The notes under the pieces: generated by a model | What the model was told of the DNA's origin: nothing | Seen by the model: the letters and a program-made list of their open reading frames with translations, nothing else | Databases searched by the model: none | Part shown: in pieces, positions 62,926 through 64,000 of the stretch | Numbering within the stretch: the first letter of the stretch is position 1 | Layout of the letters: every line of letters begins with the position of its first letter | Program-made: the position numbers and the translations under genes | Assembly (NCBI RefSeq): GCF_001645125.1 | Contig: NZ_LXKA01000209.1 | Coordinates: 44,712-108,711 of the forward strand | Length of the DNA stretch: 64,000 nucleotides | Reading direction: 5' to 3' | From: Paraburkholderia ginsengiterrae | Lineage (GTDB): Bacteria; Pseudomonadota; Gammaproteobacteria; Burkholderiales; Burkholderiaceae

Positions 62926-63387
62926 ATGTTGCCGTTCGACCAGCCGCTTGGAATCGATCAATGCAACTGCTTCGCAGTGAGGAAGGCAAGCAGGCAGATT
63001 TCCCGCCTCTACGATAGTCATCTCGAACCGGCGGGTCTGCGCATCACGCAATTTCTCACGCTGGCTGCACTGGACGAGGTGGGAAGTGCTGCGGTCAACG
63101 CCCTTGCCGAACGGCTCGATATCGAACGGACGGCGATGGGAAAGATGGTCGGTTTCCTTGAACGCGACGGCTTCGTCGCGATCAGGCCGTCCCCCACGGA
63201 CGGACGAAGCCGCATTGTTGAGCTTACCGAGGAAGGACGGCGCCTGCACGAAAGAGCGGCGCCGCTCTGGCGGGAAGCGCAGCGGGCGTTCGAGCAACTG
63301 AACGGCGTAGAAAATGTCACGGCGTTACGGGAGGGGTTGAGAGGAGTGGTCGTCGGCGACGTGACGGTACGCTCAGCCGGGGACTGA
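62926..63387 (+). CDS. MarR-family transcriptional regulator
   Basis: 153 residues from the ATG at 62926 (GAGGAG upstream; an in-frame ATG at 62839 would add 29 unlike residues). Winged helix: LRITQFLTLAALDEVGSAAV, then NALAERLDIERTAMGKMVGF, wing RDGFVAIRPSPTDGRSRIVE. Cys residues near the N-terminus (DQCNCFAV) could make it redox- or electrophile-sensing, as in the OhrR/DUF24-like cases; this is inference. It most likely represses the operon through the two GAGCATATGCTC sites. Confidence 0.92.
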   Translation: MLPFDQPLGIDQCNCFAVRKASRQISRLYDSHLEPAGLRITQFLTLAALDEVGSAAVNALAERLDIERTAMGKMVGFLERDGFVAIRPSPTDGRSRIVELTEEGRRLHERAAPLWREAQRAFEQLNGVENVTALREGLRGVVVGDVTVRSAGD

Positions 63388-64000
63388 AGCTCCACAAGAG
63401 TTGCCACGAACGCACGAGACCTCGGTTGCCGGGACGATAGGACGGTTGAGGCGTCGACAAACACGAATGTGGCAGGACGGATTGAATCCGCAAACCCACA
63501 GCAGGCACACCCAATCGGTAACGGCGATTCGCTGCTCAGAGTCGCCTGCTCTCCTTCCAGCGGCAGCAATACTGCCGTGCAAAACCGCTCCCGGATCCGA
63601 CGGCGGCAAAGCTGGCTATAGCCGCCATCGGTCGATGGTCGCACCGGCGACTCCAGAGCCGAAGCGCAGCAGCAGCTTGTGCGAAGACCGATGTCCGAAG
63701 CCCGCTCGAAGCCGTCATTGAAGTCCCTCCAACCCGACGGGTAGCTGCGGGTCGCAAGTACGCATTCGTCAAAGCCGATAGCAACCGTTCGCCGTTGCCG
63801 TCGACGAATGGCCGGTCTTGAGCATCGAGCAGGCATATCTGCGCCGATGGGCGAACGACGGCTATGGCCGAACGGACTGATATGACTTTCCGTGTCAATC
63901 GCGATCGGTTCTCGGTTTTGGTGCATCTGAATTTCCTGAGGGCGACGTAGCAGTACGTCTCGACGGTGGGTCACACTGATATCCGCGGGTTGGTTACCGC
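63388..64000. other. Right end of window, no recognisable gene
   Basis: About 610 bp. A long minus-strand frame (63018-63974) crosses it but runs antisense through the MarR gene and has an Arg/Ser/Cys-rich, non-protein-like composition. Other frames are short. No terminator or repeat identified after marR. Confidence 0.4.

Noticed and set aside
63018-63974. Minus-strand open frame of 318 codons at the right end
   Set aside because: Half of it is antisense to the MarR gene, and the rest is Arg/Ser/Cys-rich without any motif.
1-64000. CRISPR arrays, rRNA or tRNA genes, prophage
   Set aside because: No regularly spaced direct repeats, no cloverleaf with acceptor and T-arm, and no phage structural genes were seen by eye.

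Overview
The window looks like a Burkholderiaceae replicon, most probably Paraburkholderia or a close relative. The evidence is a high G+C sequence with Burkholderia-type trimeric porins ending in Phe (16185-17390, 52865-53932), two small secreted DUF4148 proteins, a split pntAA-pntAB-pntB transhydrogenase, and very dense regulator-plus-catabolism gene content. A tyrosine recombinase with small plasmid-type genes, an IS66 fragment and several decayed genes suggest accessory DNA, perhaps a chromid or megaplasmid; that placement is inference. No rRNA, tRNA or CRISPR array was found.

Layout. 1-2.1 kb: the edge of a PepSY membrane protein and a MocR regulator. 2.1-4.7 kb: small plasmid-type genes and a recombinase cut by one amber codon just before its catalytic His-x-x-Arg. 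5-8 kb: the proton-translocating transhydrogenase operon. 8.2-9.05 kb: a truncated IS66 element. 9.1-41 kb: a large catabolic region. It has a branched-chain-type aminotransferase coupled to an alpha/beta hydrolase, a five-gene Liv-type ABC importer, a porin, a HisN-like phosphatase, a secreted beta-propeller lipoprotein, Lrp/AsnC divergent from a fused indolepyruvate:ferredoxin oxidoreductase, then SDR, thiolase and Leu/Phe-type dehydrogenase. After a GntR/FCD regulator come a HyuA-HyuB-hexapeptide protein operon divergent from SDR-SDR-BKACE-acyl-CoA dehydrogenase-chemoreceptor, a LysR, and a second, very similar GntR/FCD regulator.

The most striking signal in 9-41 kb is a shared palindrome, consensus TTGTGATCACAA, in almost every major promoter gap (upstream of pnt, between the aminotransferase/hydrolase and Liv operons, before both GntR genes, and twice between hyuA and the SDR operon). 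The exact 10-mer TGTGATCACA occurs four times, all intergenic, against about 0.06 expected by chance. The two GntR proteins have almost identical helix-turn-helix regions, so I propose that they share this operator and form one regulon for importing an amino-acid-like or carboxylated compound, deaminating it, converting the 2-oxo acid to acyl-CoA and completing beta-oxidation-like steps. The actual substrate cannot be read from the sequence.

41-46 kb holds small stand-alone genes (GNAT, WYL regulator with VOC protein, zinc-ribbon and His-rich hypotheticals) and long gene-poor stretches. 46-60 kb is a second catabolic region, probably for an aromatic compound: LysR, SphA-like outer-membrane protein, MetX-like hydrolase, FAD hydroxylase, and, across a 22-bp inverted repeat, a class II aldolase; then porin, BON protein, YitT-type membrane protein, FAH-family hydrolase, Rieske oxygenase, IclR regulator, MFS transporter and VOC protein. 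60.3-63.4 kb is a compact stress-type operon (NmrA-like, SnoaL-like, SDR, MarR) behind a promoter with two copies of a GAGCATATGCTC palindrome. The last 0.6 kb has no recognisable gene.
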